A DNA stretch of 5,041 nucleotides from Deltaproteobacteria bacterium (GCA_031278835.1 JAITJP010000297.1:1-5041), one strand, 5' to 3'; shown: positions 1 through 4,902, numbered from the stretch's first letter. Made by a program: numbers and translations. Notes: generated from the letters alone by a model not told the origin.

Positions 1-26
1 GGGCGGCCGGGGCTTGGCTTAGGGGC

Positions 27-650
27 TTAGACAAGTGTTACCCGAGGGTCTCGCCACCAGTCTTCCAAGTTCATGGCCATTTTATCCTTGTCAGAGAGGA
101 TGGGGCCTTTTTTTATGAGTTCTCGGTAAGAGTTGGCTAAGTCTTTGGGGCATAAGGATAAGTCCAGGGCCGGATCCAAGGGGTTTAGGCCCACCTCGCC
201 GGCCGGGTTGTAGGGGGCGTTACAGAAGTATTCTATGGCCGAGTGGGCCAGGTAAAAGTTACCGTGGGCCAAGCCGGGCGGAAGCCAGATCCACTTGGCC
301 TCGGGCGAGTCGGGCCGATCGACCATATCGACCATGATTAGCTTACCTTTGGTGGGCGAATTGGGCCTAACGTCCAAGGCCAGGTCGATACCCTTTCCGT
401 ACAGGAGACGAATTAGTTTTCCTTGGGGCGGCTCATATTGAAAGTGTAAACCACGGATGACCCCGGCCAGGGAACAACTTTCATTGGCCTGCTGGAAGTC
501 AAAATCATCTAAATCCAAGCTCTTGGCCAGTTCTTTAAAGTCCGATTTTCTATAAACTTCGGAAAAATAACCCCTATGATCTGGAAATCTATTATAAAAA
601 ATAAGCTTAGCCCCGATCAAAGGCAGAACTTCAACTCTAATTATTTTCAC
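27..650 (-). CDS. rfbC: dTDP-4-dehydrorhamnose 3,5-epimerase (RmlC family)
   Basis: This cytosolic cupin enzyme epimerises C3 and C5 of dTDP-4-keto-6-deoxyglucose, the third step in making dTDP-L-rhamnose for lipopolysaccharide or other surface glycans. The 207-residue product shows the family blocks in order: DHRGYF (24-29), VIRGLHFQ with H69, QGK with K78, the LPPGLAHG block with H129, EYF with Y141, and LSDKD with D189. By alignment from memory with Salmonella RmlC, H69/D189 are the catalytic dyad, Y141 the acid and K78 a substrate contact, so the enzyme should be active. It is about 20 residues longer than typical, mostly at the C-terminus. The start is GTG (648-650), preceded by AGGAGA eight bases upstream; the ATG at 656-658 is out of frame and stops after three codons. 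No other rml gene is visible here. An epimerase acting on a related dTDP-sugar is the main alternative. Confidence 0.88.
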   Translation of the reverse strand: MKIIRVEVLPLIGAKLIFYNRFPDHRGYFSEVYRKSDFKELAKSLDLDDFDFQQANESCSLAGVIRGLHFQYEPPQGKLIRLLYGKGIDLALDVRPNSPTKGKLIMVDMVDRPDSPEAKWIWLPPGLAHGNFYLAHSAIEYFCNAPYNPAGEVGLNPLDPALDLSLCPKDLANSYRELIKKGPILSDKDKMAMNLEDWWRDPRVTLV

Positions 651-676
651 GGAGCCATTCTCCTATGATTATTTTA

Positions 677-690
677 GGTCGCAAAGGACC
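677..690 (-). promoter_or_regulatory. Inverted repeat in the rfbC leader
   Basis: On the minus strand GGTC-N6-GACC (loop CTTTGC) lies 26 bases before the rfbC GTG start and downstream of the predicted promoter, so it would be in the 5' leader RNA. Arms of four base pairs are short. It resembles inverted repeats just upstream of the cyclase gene (1010-1023) and the DUF1847 gene (3102-3123), which is why it is listed. A chance match is quite possible. Confidence 0.25.
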
Positions 691-728
691 CATGAAACGA
701 ACTTAGCAACCATCACAAAGGCCTTTAA

Positions 729-757
729 ATTTTAGCCATGATTTAACATTAAATCAA
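729..757 (-). promoter_or_regulatory. Sigma-70-like promoter of rfbC
   Basis: Reading the minus strand, TTGATT (757-752) and TAAAAT (734-729) are separated by exactly 17 bases. The -10 matches five of six consensus positions and the -35 matches four of six. Transcription would start near position 722, giving a leader of about 70 bases before the GTG start of rfbC. The placement and orientation suit the gene and no better candidate was found in the 388-bp intergenic region. The region is locally AT-rich, which raises the chance of a random match. Confidence 0.5.
739..756. promoter_or_regulatory. 18-bp palindrome, candidate operator
   Basis: TGATTTAACATTAAATCA is a perfect inverted repeat with 8-bp arms around a 2-bp centre. 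It covers the spacer and part of the -35 box of the predicted rfbC promoter, the classic location for a repressor dimer site. No regulator gene adjoins it in the window, so the binding protein is unknown. Confidence 0.4.
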
Positions 758-800
758 ATTTGCCGATAAGTAAAGCGTAAGGACTGGCGGCTTTGGCCAA

Positions 801-816
801 AGGCCCAGGCCGGTCA
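801..816 (+). repeat. Direct repeat copy 1, possible activator site
   Basis: AGGCCCAGGCCGGTCA recurs at 874-889 with one substitution (15 of 16 identical). The similarity extends leftwards if one base is gapped (TTGGCCAA against TTGGTCA). It begins inside a perfect 12-bp palindrome, CTTTGGCCAAAG, at 791-802. It lies about 165 bp upstream of the sigma-54 promoter, within the range where enhancer-binding activators bind. GGCC-rich words are very common in this DNA, which weakens the case. Confidence 0.35.
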
Positions 817-873
817 AAACTCGAAACCTTTAGGAAAAGCCCGGCCCCGATGGTGACCGATTGGTCTTGGTCA

Positions 874-889
874 AGGCCCAGACCGGTCA
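874..889 (+). repeat. Direct repeat copy 2, possible activator site
   Basis: AGGCCCAGACCGGTCA is the second copy of the repeat at 801-816. The start-to-start offset is 73 bp, close to seven helical turns, so both copies would face the same side of the DNA. It lies about 90 bp upstream of the sigma-54 promoter and forms the left arm of the inverted repeat at 874-900. Confidence 0.35.
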
Positions 890-900
890 GCCCTGGGCCT
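874..900. repeat. 8-bp inverted repeat
   Basis: AGGCCCAG (874-881) and CTGGGCCT (893-900) are perfect reverse complements separated by 11 bases that contain the palindrome ACCGGT. No T-tract follows, so it is not an intrinsic terminator. It may be a protein-binding site linked to the direct repeats, or simply a product of the GGCC-rich composition. Confidence 0.35.
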
Positions 901-979
901 CTATAATCTCTACCCTATATGCCAAACGGCGAATATTTGATTTTAAAGTATGCTTGCGAATAACCCAAAGTCAAAATTT

Positions 980-995
980 TGGCACGAAATCTGCA
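980..995 (+). promoter_or_regulatory. Sigma-54 (-24/-12) promoter of the c-di-GMP operon
   Basis: TGGCACGAAATCTGCA matches the RpoN consensus TGGCACG-N4-TTGCA at every defined position but one (C for the first T of the -12 element). The GG and GC doublets are at the required spacing. Transcription should start near 1006, about 33 bases before the ATG at 1039 and upstream of its ribosome binding site. Sigma-54 promoters need an ATP-driven enhancer-binding activator; the direct repeats at 801-889 are candidate sites for one. A lone TATAAT at 902-907 has no -35 partner, so this is the best promoter in the region. Confidence 0.7.
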
Positions 996-1009
996 TACCT
1001 CACAAAGCG

Positions 1010-1023
1010 GGTCACCTTTGACC
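1010..1023 (+). promoter_or_regulatory. Inverted repeat before the cyclase ribosome binding site
   Basis: GGTCA-N4-TGACC forms a short hairpin with a CCTT loop, ending 15 bases before the ATG at 1039 and just before the AGAGG ribosome binding site. It overlaps a second small inverted repeat, CTTTG-AC-CAAAG (1016-1027). It would lie at the very 5' end of the sigma-54 transcript, so it could affect mRNA stability or translation. It resembles the elements at 677-690 and 3102-3123. Confidence 0.3.
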
Positions 1024-1038
1024 AAAGAGGTAAGAAAA

Positions 1039-2358
1039 ATGCCACCACTAAAAGTTTTGATTATGGACAATTACGGTCCGGATTTTAACCGGGTCGCCAG
1101 AGCCCTCAGGCCTTTTGGATTGGCCTTGATGTGGACCGAATCCCTCAAAGACGGCCTTAATCTCATGGCCCAAGCCAAACCGATCATGGTCCTGGTTGGC
1201 CAGAACCTACCAGAGCTCAGTGACCCCAAGGATCTTCTAAGCGTCATCCAGGCCAAGAGACTGCCAACTCAGTTGGTGGTCATGAGCCCGGAACCAAATT
1301 TCGACCAAGCCATGGACTGGGTAGCCGATGGTGTTTTTTCCGTGATAAGTTCACCGGTAAATATCGAACGCTTACGGAAGGTCACCCAAAAGATCCTTGA
1401 CAACCTATGCCTCTATGAATCTTTGGTCGAAAGCAAGGCCAAAAACGACAAGCCCTCGGAACTTTTGATCTACAAGACCTTGGCCGGGCACACCGAGGTC
1501 AAGCCCATGCTGGAGACCTTATGCGACACGGCCATGACCTTAACCGGGGCCGGTTTTACCAAGGCTTGGACCGGAGCCGACCTGGACCAAATAAACCCCA
1601 TAAACGTTTTTAAGGGAAACGAGAAACTCGAGGGCGGCTTTGAAAAAACCCTTGACTTTCACTGGATGGGCCGCCATCTGGCTTCTTTAAAAATGGCCTT
1701 CCCCAACGGGGTCAGCCAAGACGACCTGGATAGGGGCCTACTGGATGAACTGGCCTTTGCCGGATCGCTATTTTTAAGTCACGCCGTTAAACTCGACGAG
1801 GCCTTAATTTTGGCTTCCAAGGATCCCTTAACCGGCCTATCTAACCGCCGAGTTTTTTTGGAGACCTTAAACCGCGACTTTTTCCAGTCCAAGCGCCATA
1901 GCTCGCCTTTGACCCTGCTGACCTTGGATTTGGACCATTTTAAGGATGTCAACGACACCTATGGCCACCAAACCGGAGACGAGATCTTAAAATGGCTCTC
2001 CGGGGTCATCACCAGCGTGGTTCGTTTAGGCGATTTGGCGGCCCGGACCGGCGGTGAAGAATTCTCGATTTTGTTACCCAGAACCAATCTAGAGCAAGGG
2101 ACCAGTTTAGCCAAAAGGCTGAAAGAGGCCTTAAGTGAGACGCCCCTTCCCGAAAATTGCCCGCAAATGGTTCGGCCGACAATAAGCCAAGGTTTAGCCA
2201 GTTTAGAGCATTTTCTAGTCAAGGAGCCTCAGGATTTGATATACTGGTCCGACCAAGCCATGTACTTGGCCAAGAGAGAGGGCCGGGATACCATCAAGCA
2301 GGTGACCGAGTTATCGGGCAACAACCATTATCAGGATGTCCAGTATGTCTTCCAATGA
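1039..2358 (+). CDS. Diguanylate cyclase (degenerate REC - GAF-like - GGDEF)
   Basis: This 439-residue cytosolic protein is predicted to make c-di-GMP from two GTP. Residues 5-120 have a receiver fold pattern, but the phospho-acceptor Asp is G54, the conserved Lys is S105 and only D10 of the acidic pair remains, so aspartate phosphorylation is unlikely. Residues about 140-255 are weakly GAF-like. The GGDEF domain (260-425) is complete: DPLTGLSNRR, metal ligands D297 and E340, guanine contacts N305 and D314, and the signature GGEEF (338-342). R329 and D332 form an RxxD inhibitory site five residues before the signature, so product feedback is expected. T337 replaces the aromatic residue common just before the signature. 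ATG 1039 is chosen because AGAGG lies eight bases upstream; a TTG at 979 would overlap the sigma-54 promoter. There are no membrane segments. It overlaps the PilZ gene downstream. Confidence 0.9.
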   Translation: MPPLKVLIMDNYGPDFNRVARALRPFGLALMWTESLKDGLNLMAQAKPIMVLVGQNLPELSDPKDLLSVIQAKRLPTQLVVMSPEPNFDQAMDWVADGVFSVISSPVNIERLRKVTQKILDNLCLYESLVESKAKNDKPSELLIYKTLAGHTEVKPMLETLCDTAMTLTGAGFTKAWTGADLDQINPINVFKGNEKLEGGFEKTLDFHWMGRHLASLKMAFPNGVSQDDLDRGLLDELAFAGSLFLSHAVKLDEALILASKDPLTGLSNRRVFLETLNRDFFQSKRHSSPLTLLTLDLDHFKDVNDTYGHQTGDEILKWLSGVITSVVRLGDLAARTGGEEFSILLPRTNLEQGTSLAKRLKEALSETPLPENCPQMVRPTISQGLASLEHFLVKEPQDLIYWSDQAMYLAKREGRDTIKQVTELSGNNHYQDVQYVFQ

Positions 2359-2893
2359 AGAACGTCGAAAGGGCTTAAGGGCCACTTTACCCACCCAGAT
2401 GTTATTTAACGTGCTCGATAAACCAAACGAGTATATTAGGGGCCAGGATTCCACGGTCAAGCGTTTAGCCAACATGGATTCTGAGCCCCTTCCTCAGTTA
2501 ACCAGCGCCTCGCAGATACTCTTAAGCCGTATCGATCGTAAGCTCTCGCTCATCTTGTCAATTTTAGCGGAAACCACTTCGAGGAAAAATTATACCAACC
2601 AAGCCATGGTTCAGGACATCTCAGAGTTTGGCTTATCATTTGGCCACAACAGCGAATTTCCCATCGGCATGTATCTGGAAATAGGTTTATGCCTACCCTA
2701 TACCGACGGCCGCCTCATGGACATCATGGGCCGGATCGTGAGAATACTGGATCAGGAAGAAAACCTAACCGGCGATCCCCACGTCTATGGTTTTGAATTT
2801 ACGGACGTTTTAAGTTCCGATCAAAACGAAATAGTTCAGTGGATCTTTACCAAACAAAGGGAAGAAATCCGCCGCCGCCGAGAGCGCGGTTAA
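2345..2893 (+). CDS. PilZ-domain c-di-GMP receptor
   Basis: This 182-residue protein carries both halves of the PilZ ligand site: RxxxR (R8-R12) and DxSxxG (D91-G96). A strand-rich stretch ending in YGFEF (148-152) and a basic tail QREEIRRRRERG follow, typical of many proteobacterial PilZ proteins. Between the two motifs are about 78 residues, far more than the usual 20-40; residues 55-80 look like an amphipathic helix (ILLSRIDRKLSLILSILAE), reminiscent of helix-inserted, oligomeric PilZ domains. ATG 2345 is preferred because AGGA lies eight bases upstream; ATG 2336, three codons earlier, has that sequence almost touching it. The start overlaps the cyclase stop by 14 bp, implying co-transcription and translational coupling. 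The likely role is to sense c-di-GMP made by its neighbour; the downstream partner is unknown. Confidence 0.85.
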   Translation: MSSNEERRKGLRATLPTQMLFNVLDKPNEYIRGQDSTVKRLANMDSEPLPQLTSASQILLSRIDRKLSLILSILAETTSRKNYTNQAMVQDISEFGLSFGHNSEFPIGMYLEIGLCLPYTDGRLMDIMGRIVRILDQEENLTGDPHVYGFEFTDVLSSDQNEIVQWIFTKQREEIRRRRERG

Positions 2894-2924
2894 TTTAGCC
2901 AAACAAAAATAAAATTCTGAGCCT

Positions 2925-2955
2925 GGCCGTCTTCACCGACGGCCTTTGTTTTTTT
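2925..2955 (+). terminator. Rho-independent terminator of the cyclase-PilZ operon
   Basis: A perfect 7-bp stem, GGCCGTC (2925-2931) with GACGGCC (2938-2944), encloses a six-base loop. It is followed by a run of T interrupted by one G (2945-2955). It starts 31 bases after the PilZ stop codon. On the minus strand no T-tract follows the stem directly, so it acts mainly in the plus direction. Confidence 0.9.
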
Positions 2956-3070
2956 GGGGCCCTTTCTTTTTGGCCACTTTGACGGTAGTATACTGGCCAG
3001 GGGCACCCGGAGCCTCTAGCCAGTAATCTTGGCCGGCCTCAAAAAAAACCTCTTCAAAGGCCCGAGCCAA
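2933..3070 (-). CDS. Doubtful 45-residue small ORF
   Basis: On the minus strand, between the two plus-strand transcription units, a 45-codon frame runs from a TTG (3068-3070) to TGA (2933-2935). The peptide reads like protein: an acidic-aromatic N-terminal half (FEEVFFEAGQDYWLEAPG), then a basic tail (TTVKVAKKKGPQKNKGRR). Against it, the only start is TTG, no ribosome binding site stands at a sensible distance, an in-frame stop lies seven codons upstream, and the 3' end runs into the stem of the operon terminator. It could be a small protein, the tail of a decayed gene, or chance. I do not recognise a family. Confidence 0.2.
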   Translation of the reverse strand: MARAFEEVFFEAGQDYWLEAPGAPGQYTTVKVAKKKGPQKNKGRR

Positions 3071-3101
3071 AATAAAAAACTCAAAGCCTCAAAACAGACC
3101 T

Positions 3102-3123
3102 TGGGTCACTTATCTTTGACCCA
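3102..3123 (+). promoter_or_regulatory. 7-bp inverted repeat before the DUF1847 gene
   Basis: TGGGTCA (3102-3108) and TGACCCA (3117-3123) are perfect reverse complements with an eight-base spacer. The element ends 17 bases before the ATG at 3141 and just before the GGGAG ribosome binding site. It could be a dimeric regulator site or an RNA hairpin in the leader. It is the strongest of three similar elements in the window (compare 677-690 and 1010-1023). Confidence 0.4.
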
Positions 3124-3140
3124 TCCAGTGGGAGAAGCCA

Positions 3141-3881
3141 ATGCCAAAAAGCCAAAAAGAAAAAGAACCAAGGGAAAATAATCCCCAGGCCAATAATTCC
3201 CCAGCCAAGGAAACCTTCACGGCCAGCTGTTCCGATTGCGGCGATCGAAACTGTTATCGAAACGACAAAAAATACCCCTCATTTTGCCTAACCCTGGCCA
3301 ACAAAAAAGGCGCCGAGCAAACCAAGGCCCTCTACACCTCAGATTCATTCGAAGCCATACTACTTAAGACGGCCGGAGAAATCGAGGCCGAGTTTTACGG
3401 GCGCATGACCAGGGTCGAAGCAACGGTGACCTTTGCTAAAAAAATGGGCTTTAAAAAGATCGGCATCGCTTCTTGCCTAGCCCTCATGGACGAAACGACC
3501 ATTTTGGCCCAGTGCCTTAGTTCGGCCGATCTGGATGCCAAAGCCGTAATTTGCAAGATCGGCTCCATCGACAAAGGCGATTTGGGCGTCCCGGATGAGA
3601 TGAAACTTCTCCCCGGCCACAAGGAAGCCACCTGCAATCCGGTTTTGCAGGCCCAGACCCTAAACCAGTGGGGGGCCGAACTAAACATAGTCATGGGTTT
3701 ATGCGTGGGCCATGATTGCTTGTTTAACAAAAACAGCCAGGCCCCGGTCACCACCTTGGTGGTCAAAGATCGGGTCTTGGGCCATAACCCGGTCCAGGCC
3801 TTCTATCTCTCAAAAACCTTTTACTCTCGGATCCTTGACTTTAATCGCTATCCCAAATCGAGATTGGCCAAAAAAAAGTAA
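3141..3881 (+). CDS. DUF1847 putative metal-binding protein
   Basis: The 246-residue soluble protein matches my memory of the DUF1847 (COG4887) family, predicted metal-binding proteins of anaerobic bacteria and archaea whose function is unknown. After a polar, Lys/Asn-rich N-terminal 25 residues comes a cysteine cluster, C30-x2-C33-x4-C38-x10-C49. Further family-like motifs are GIASCLALMDE (C112), VICKIGSIDK (C138), a GHKEATCNPV block (C165) and MGLCVGHDC (C188, C193). Ten cysteines in all suggest a metal or iron-sulfur site. No signal peptide or membrane segment is visible. ATG 3141 has GGGAG six bases upstream. The gene stands alone, flanked by terminators at 2925-2955 and 3881-3926; no strong promoter was identified, but a 7-bp inverted repeat lies directly upstream. 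Assignment rests on motif recall, not a search. Confidence 0.8.
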   Translation: MPKSQKEKEPRENNPQANNSPAKETFTASCSDCGDRNCYRNDKKYPSFCLTLANKKGAEQTKALYTSDSFEAILLKTAGEIEAEFYGRMTRVEATVTFAKKMGFKKIGIASCLALMDETTILAQCLSSADLDAKAVICKIGSIDKGDLGVPDEMKLLPGHKEATCNPVLQAQTLNQWGAELNIVMGLCVGHDCLFNKNSQAPVTTLVVKDRVLGHNPVQAFYLSKTFYSRILDFNRYPKSRLAKKK

Positions 3882-3926
3882 AGCCCCAAAAAAAAGCGGC
3901 CCCAGGGGCCGCTTTTTTTTGGGCTT
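3881..3926. terminator. Bidirectional terminator between convergent genes
   Basis: GCGGCCCC (3896-3903) and GGGGCCGC (3905-3912) form a GC-rich stem, flanked by eight A on the left (3888-3895) and eight T on the right (3913-3920). It therefore reads as an intrinsic terminator on both strands. AAGCCC and GGGCTT outside the A/T runs extend the symmetry. It begins at the last base of the DUF1847 stop codon and lies 20 bases past the stop of the convergent flavoprotein gene. Confidence 0.93.
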
Positions 3927-3946
3927 AGGCTGGCCAAAAGCTTGGC

Positions 3947-4507
3947 TTACAGGGCTTGGGCCACCTTAACCACCTCTTCCAGGAGCCCGGGCTTAGTTTT
4001 TTCCAAATTGGCGTCGCCAATCGGGGCGAAAAAGGGAGCCGTCTTAAAACCGTGGGAAGCAAAGTAACCCAGGTAGTTTTCGATGTCGGGCCTATAGGTG
4101 CCGACATCGGGGTTACCCTGGGTCACGATGAAAAGCAGCTTTTTGCCGCTTTTAAGACGGCTGGGCACCGGGTTATTGAGAAAATCCGGGTTAAACCAGC
4201 TGTAAGAACGGTCGATAAAACCCTTCAGTTGCGAGCTAATGGCCCCAATGTAGATAGGGGCGGTGATGATGACAAAATCCGCCCCGGCGGCCGAGGACAA
4301 GACCCTGGTCAAATCGTCCCTTATAACGCAAAACTCCTTTTTGGTTTTGCAGCCCATGCAGGCCTGGCAGCCGCGATAGCGCAGCTCGTTTAGCTTAAAA
4401 ACCTCCGGGGGTTCCAGGGGCCCGGTCAGGGCCGCCGCGGCCGCCTTGGCCAGTTTCTCCGAATTGGAGTCCAGCCTAGGGCTTCCTAAAATAATCGTGA
4501 CTTTCAT
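3947..4507 (-). CDS. Isf-like iron-sulfur flavoprotein / NAD(P)H-dependent FMN reductase
   Basis: This 186-residue soluble protein has the flavodoxin-like fold of the FMN reductase family: a beta strand leading to GSPR (8-11) for the FMN phosphate, ADFVIITAPIYIGAISSQLKGFIDR (76-100) as the second flavin-binding segment, and TQGNPD (129-134) as a later loop. The cysteine motif C47-x2-C50-x2-C53-x6-C60, followed by VIRDD, fits the compact CX2CX2CX4-7C motif that binds a 4Fe-4S cluster in archaeal Isf. It probably moves electrons between flavin, cluster and an unknown partner; cluster binding is inferred. The start is ATG 4505-4507, with GGGAG six bases upstream. The frame stays open 69 more codons, to 4714, but that stretch is low-complexity Pro/Gly-rich and has no family similarity. 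It is convergent with DUF1847. Confidence 0.85.
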   Translation of the reverse strand: MKVTIILGSPRLDSNSEKLAKAAAAALTGPLEPPEVFKLNELRYRGCQACMGCKTKKEFCVIRDDLTRVLSSAAGADFVIITAPIYIGAISSQLKGFIDRSYSWFNPDFLNNPVPSRLKSGKKLLFIVTQGNPDVGTYRPDIENYLGYFASHGFKTAPFFAPIGDANLEKTKPGLLEEVVKVAQAL

Positions 4508-4565
4508 TTTGTCTCCCACTAATTCCCAAATTTTTGAGAATTTTTTTAAATCTCCCAAAGCGCCC

Positions 4566-4580
4566 GGTAATATATTTACC
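4566..4580. promoter_or_regulatory. Inverted repeat upstream of the flavoprotein gene
   Basis: GGTAA-N5-TTACC is a perfect 5-bp inverted repeat around TATAT, 59 bases before the flavoprotein ATG. On the minus strand its AT-rich centre offers TATATT as a possible -10 box, but no acceptable -35 lies 16-18 bases upstream. It may be an operator overlapping an activator-dependent promoter, or chance. Confidence 0.25.
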
Positions 4581-4596
4581 CCTTGGCGCGCCTGGT

Positions 4597-4614
4597 TTGG
4601 GTTAAAAAACTTTG
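4597..4614 (+). repeat. 18-bp direct repeat, copy 1
   Basis: TTGGGTTAAAAAACTTTG occurs here and again, identical and in the same orientation, at 4964-4981, an offset of 367 bp. Copy 1 ends next to a minus-strand TTGACA (4613-4618) that has no matching -10 at standard spacing. An exact 18-base match within 500 bp is unlikely by chance even in biased sequence. Confidence 0.6.
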
Positions 4615-4833
4615 TCAACGGGATCGGCCCTTCCCGCGACCAGCCAAACGGCCCTAAGGGCCCCTCAAAGCCCCTGGGCCGGCTGACCCCCATATCATAC
4701 CTCATCTTGGCCAAAAAAAGGCGCCTGGGCCCCTTTTTGACCGTTTACGGGCCATTTGGCCAGGGGGGGAGAACTAAATTTTTCGCTTACTGGCAGCGCT
4801 TGGACGGCCAATTCATTTTCAGGCCAAAAAAAT

Positions 4834-4847
4834 TCAGGCCAGTTTAA
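4834..4847 (+). repeat. 14-bp direct repeat, copy 1
   Basis: TCAGGCCAGTTTAA is repeated exactly at 5021-5034. Both copies follow a run of A, so the match extends to about 20 bases with one extra T here. A partial third copy, TCAGGCCA, lies just upstream near 4819-4826. The family may continue past the right edge of the window. Confidence 0.5.
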
Positions 4848-4881
4848 CAACCCTCCACCGCTAAAATTAAAAAAATTCTCG

Positions 4882-4902
4882 GCCCTGCGGGGCTTTTTTT
4901 TT
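4882..4902 (+). terminator. Weak intrinsic terminator without an obvious gene
   Basis: GCCC (4882-4885) pairs with GGGC (4890-4893) around a TGCG tetraloop, followed by nine T (4894-4902); an A-tract precedes it on the left. It would stop plus-strand transcripts, but no plus-strand gene precedes it between the flavoprotein start and here. The preceding A-run might let it also work on the minus strand, for a gene beyond the right edge. The stem is short. Confidence 0.4.

Noticed and set aside
850..906. 18-codon leader-like peptide upstream of the cyclase
   Set aside because: The AGGA is 13 bases or more from its ATG, there is no attenuator structure after it, and it lies upstream of the predicted transcription start.
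902..907. Perfect TATAAT hexamer as a sigma-70 promoter for the cyclase
   Set aside because: No acceptable -35 lies 16-18 bases upstream and there is no extended -10 motif.
979..1038. TTG at 979 as the start of the cyclase
   Set aside because: It would overlap the sigma-54 promoter, add 20 residues with no domain match, and lacks a ribosome binding site; ATG 1039 has AGAGG at good spacing.
861..1088. 75-codon plus-strand frame before the cyclase
   Set aside because: It spans the candidate activator sites and the sigma-54 promoter, overlaps the true cyclase start in another frame, and encodes nothing recognisable.
2989..2994. TATACT as the -10 of a DUF1847 promoter
   Set aside because: The upstream -35 position holds only a T-run, and it lies nearly 150 bases before the start codon; too weak to call.
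4613..4618. Minus-strand TTGACA as the -35 of the flavoprotein promoter
   Set aside because: The sequence at 16-18 bases downstream is GC-rich and has no -10 likeness.
4508..4714. N-terminal extension of the flavoprotein to an ATG at 4714
   Set aside because: The extra 69 residues are Pro/Gly-rich and unlike the family, and the ATG at 4507 has a strong ribosome binding site directly before the conserved first strand.
4714..4740. A/T-flanked GC stretch as a terminator
   Set aside because: Only the outer AAAAAGG/CCTTTTT arms pair well; the interior does not form a stable stem.
4446..4847. 133-codon plus-strand frame
   Set aside because: It begins inside the flavoprotein gene on the opposite strand, has no ribosome binding site and no recognisable motif; it looks like a shadow plus open non-coding sequence.
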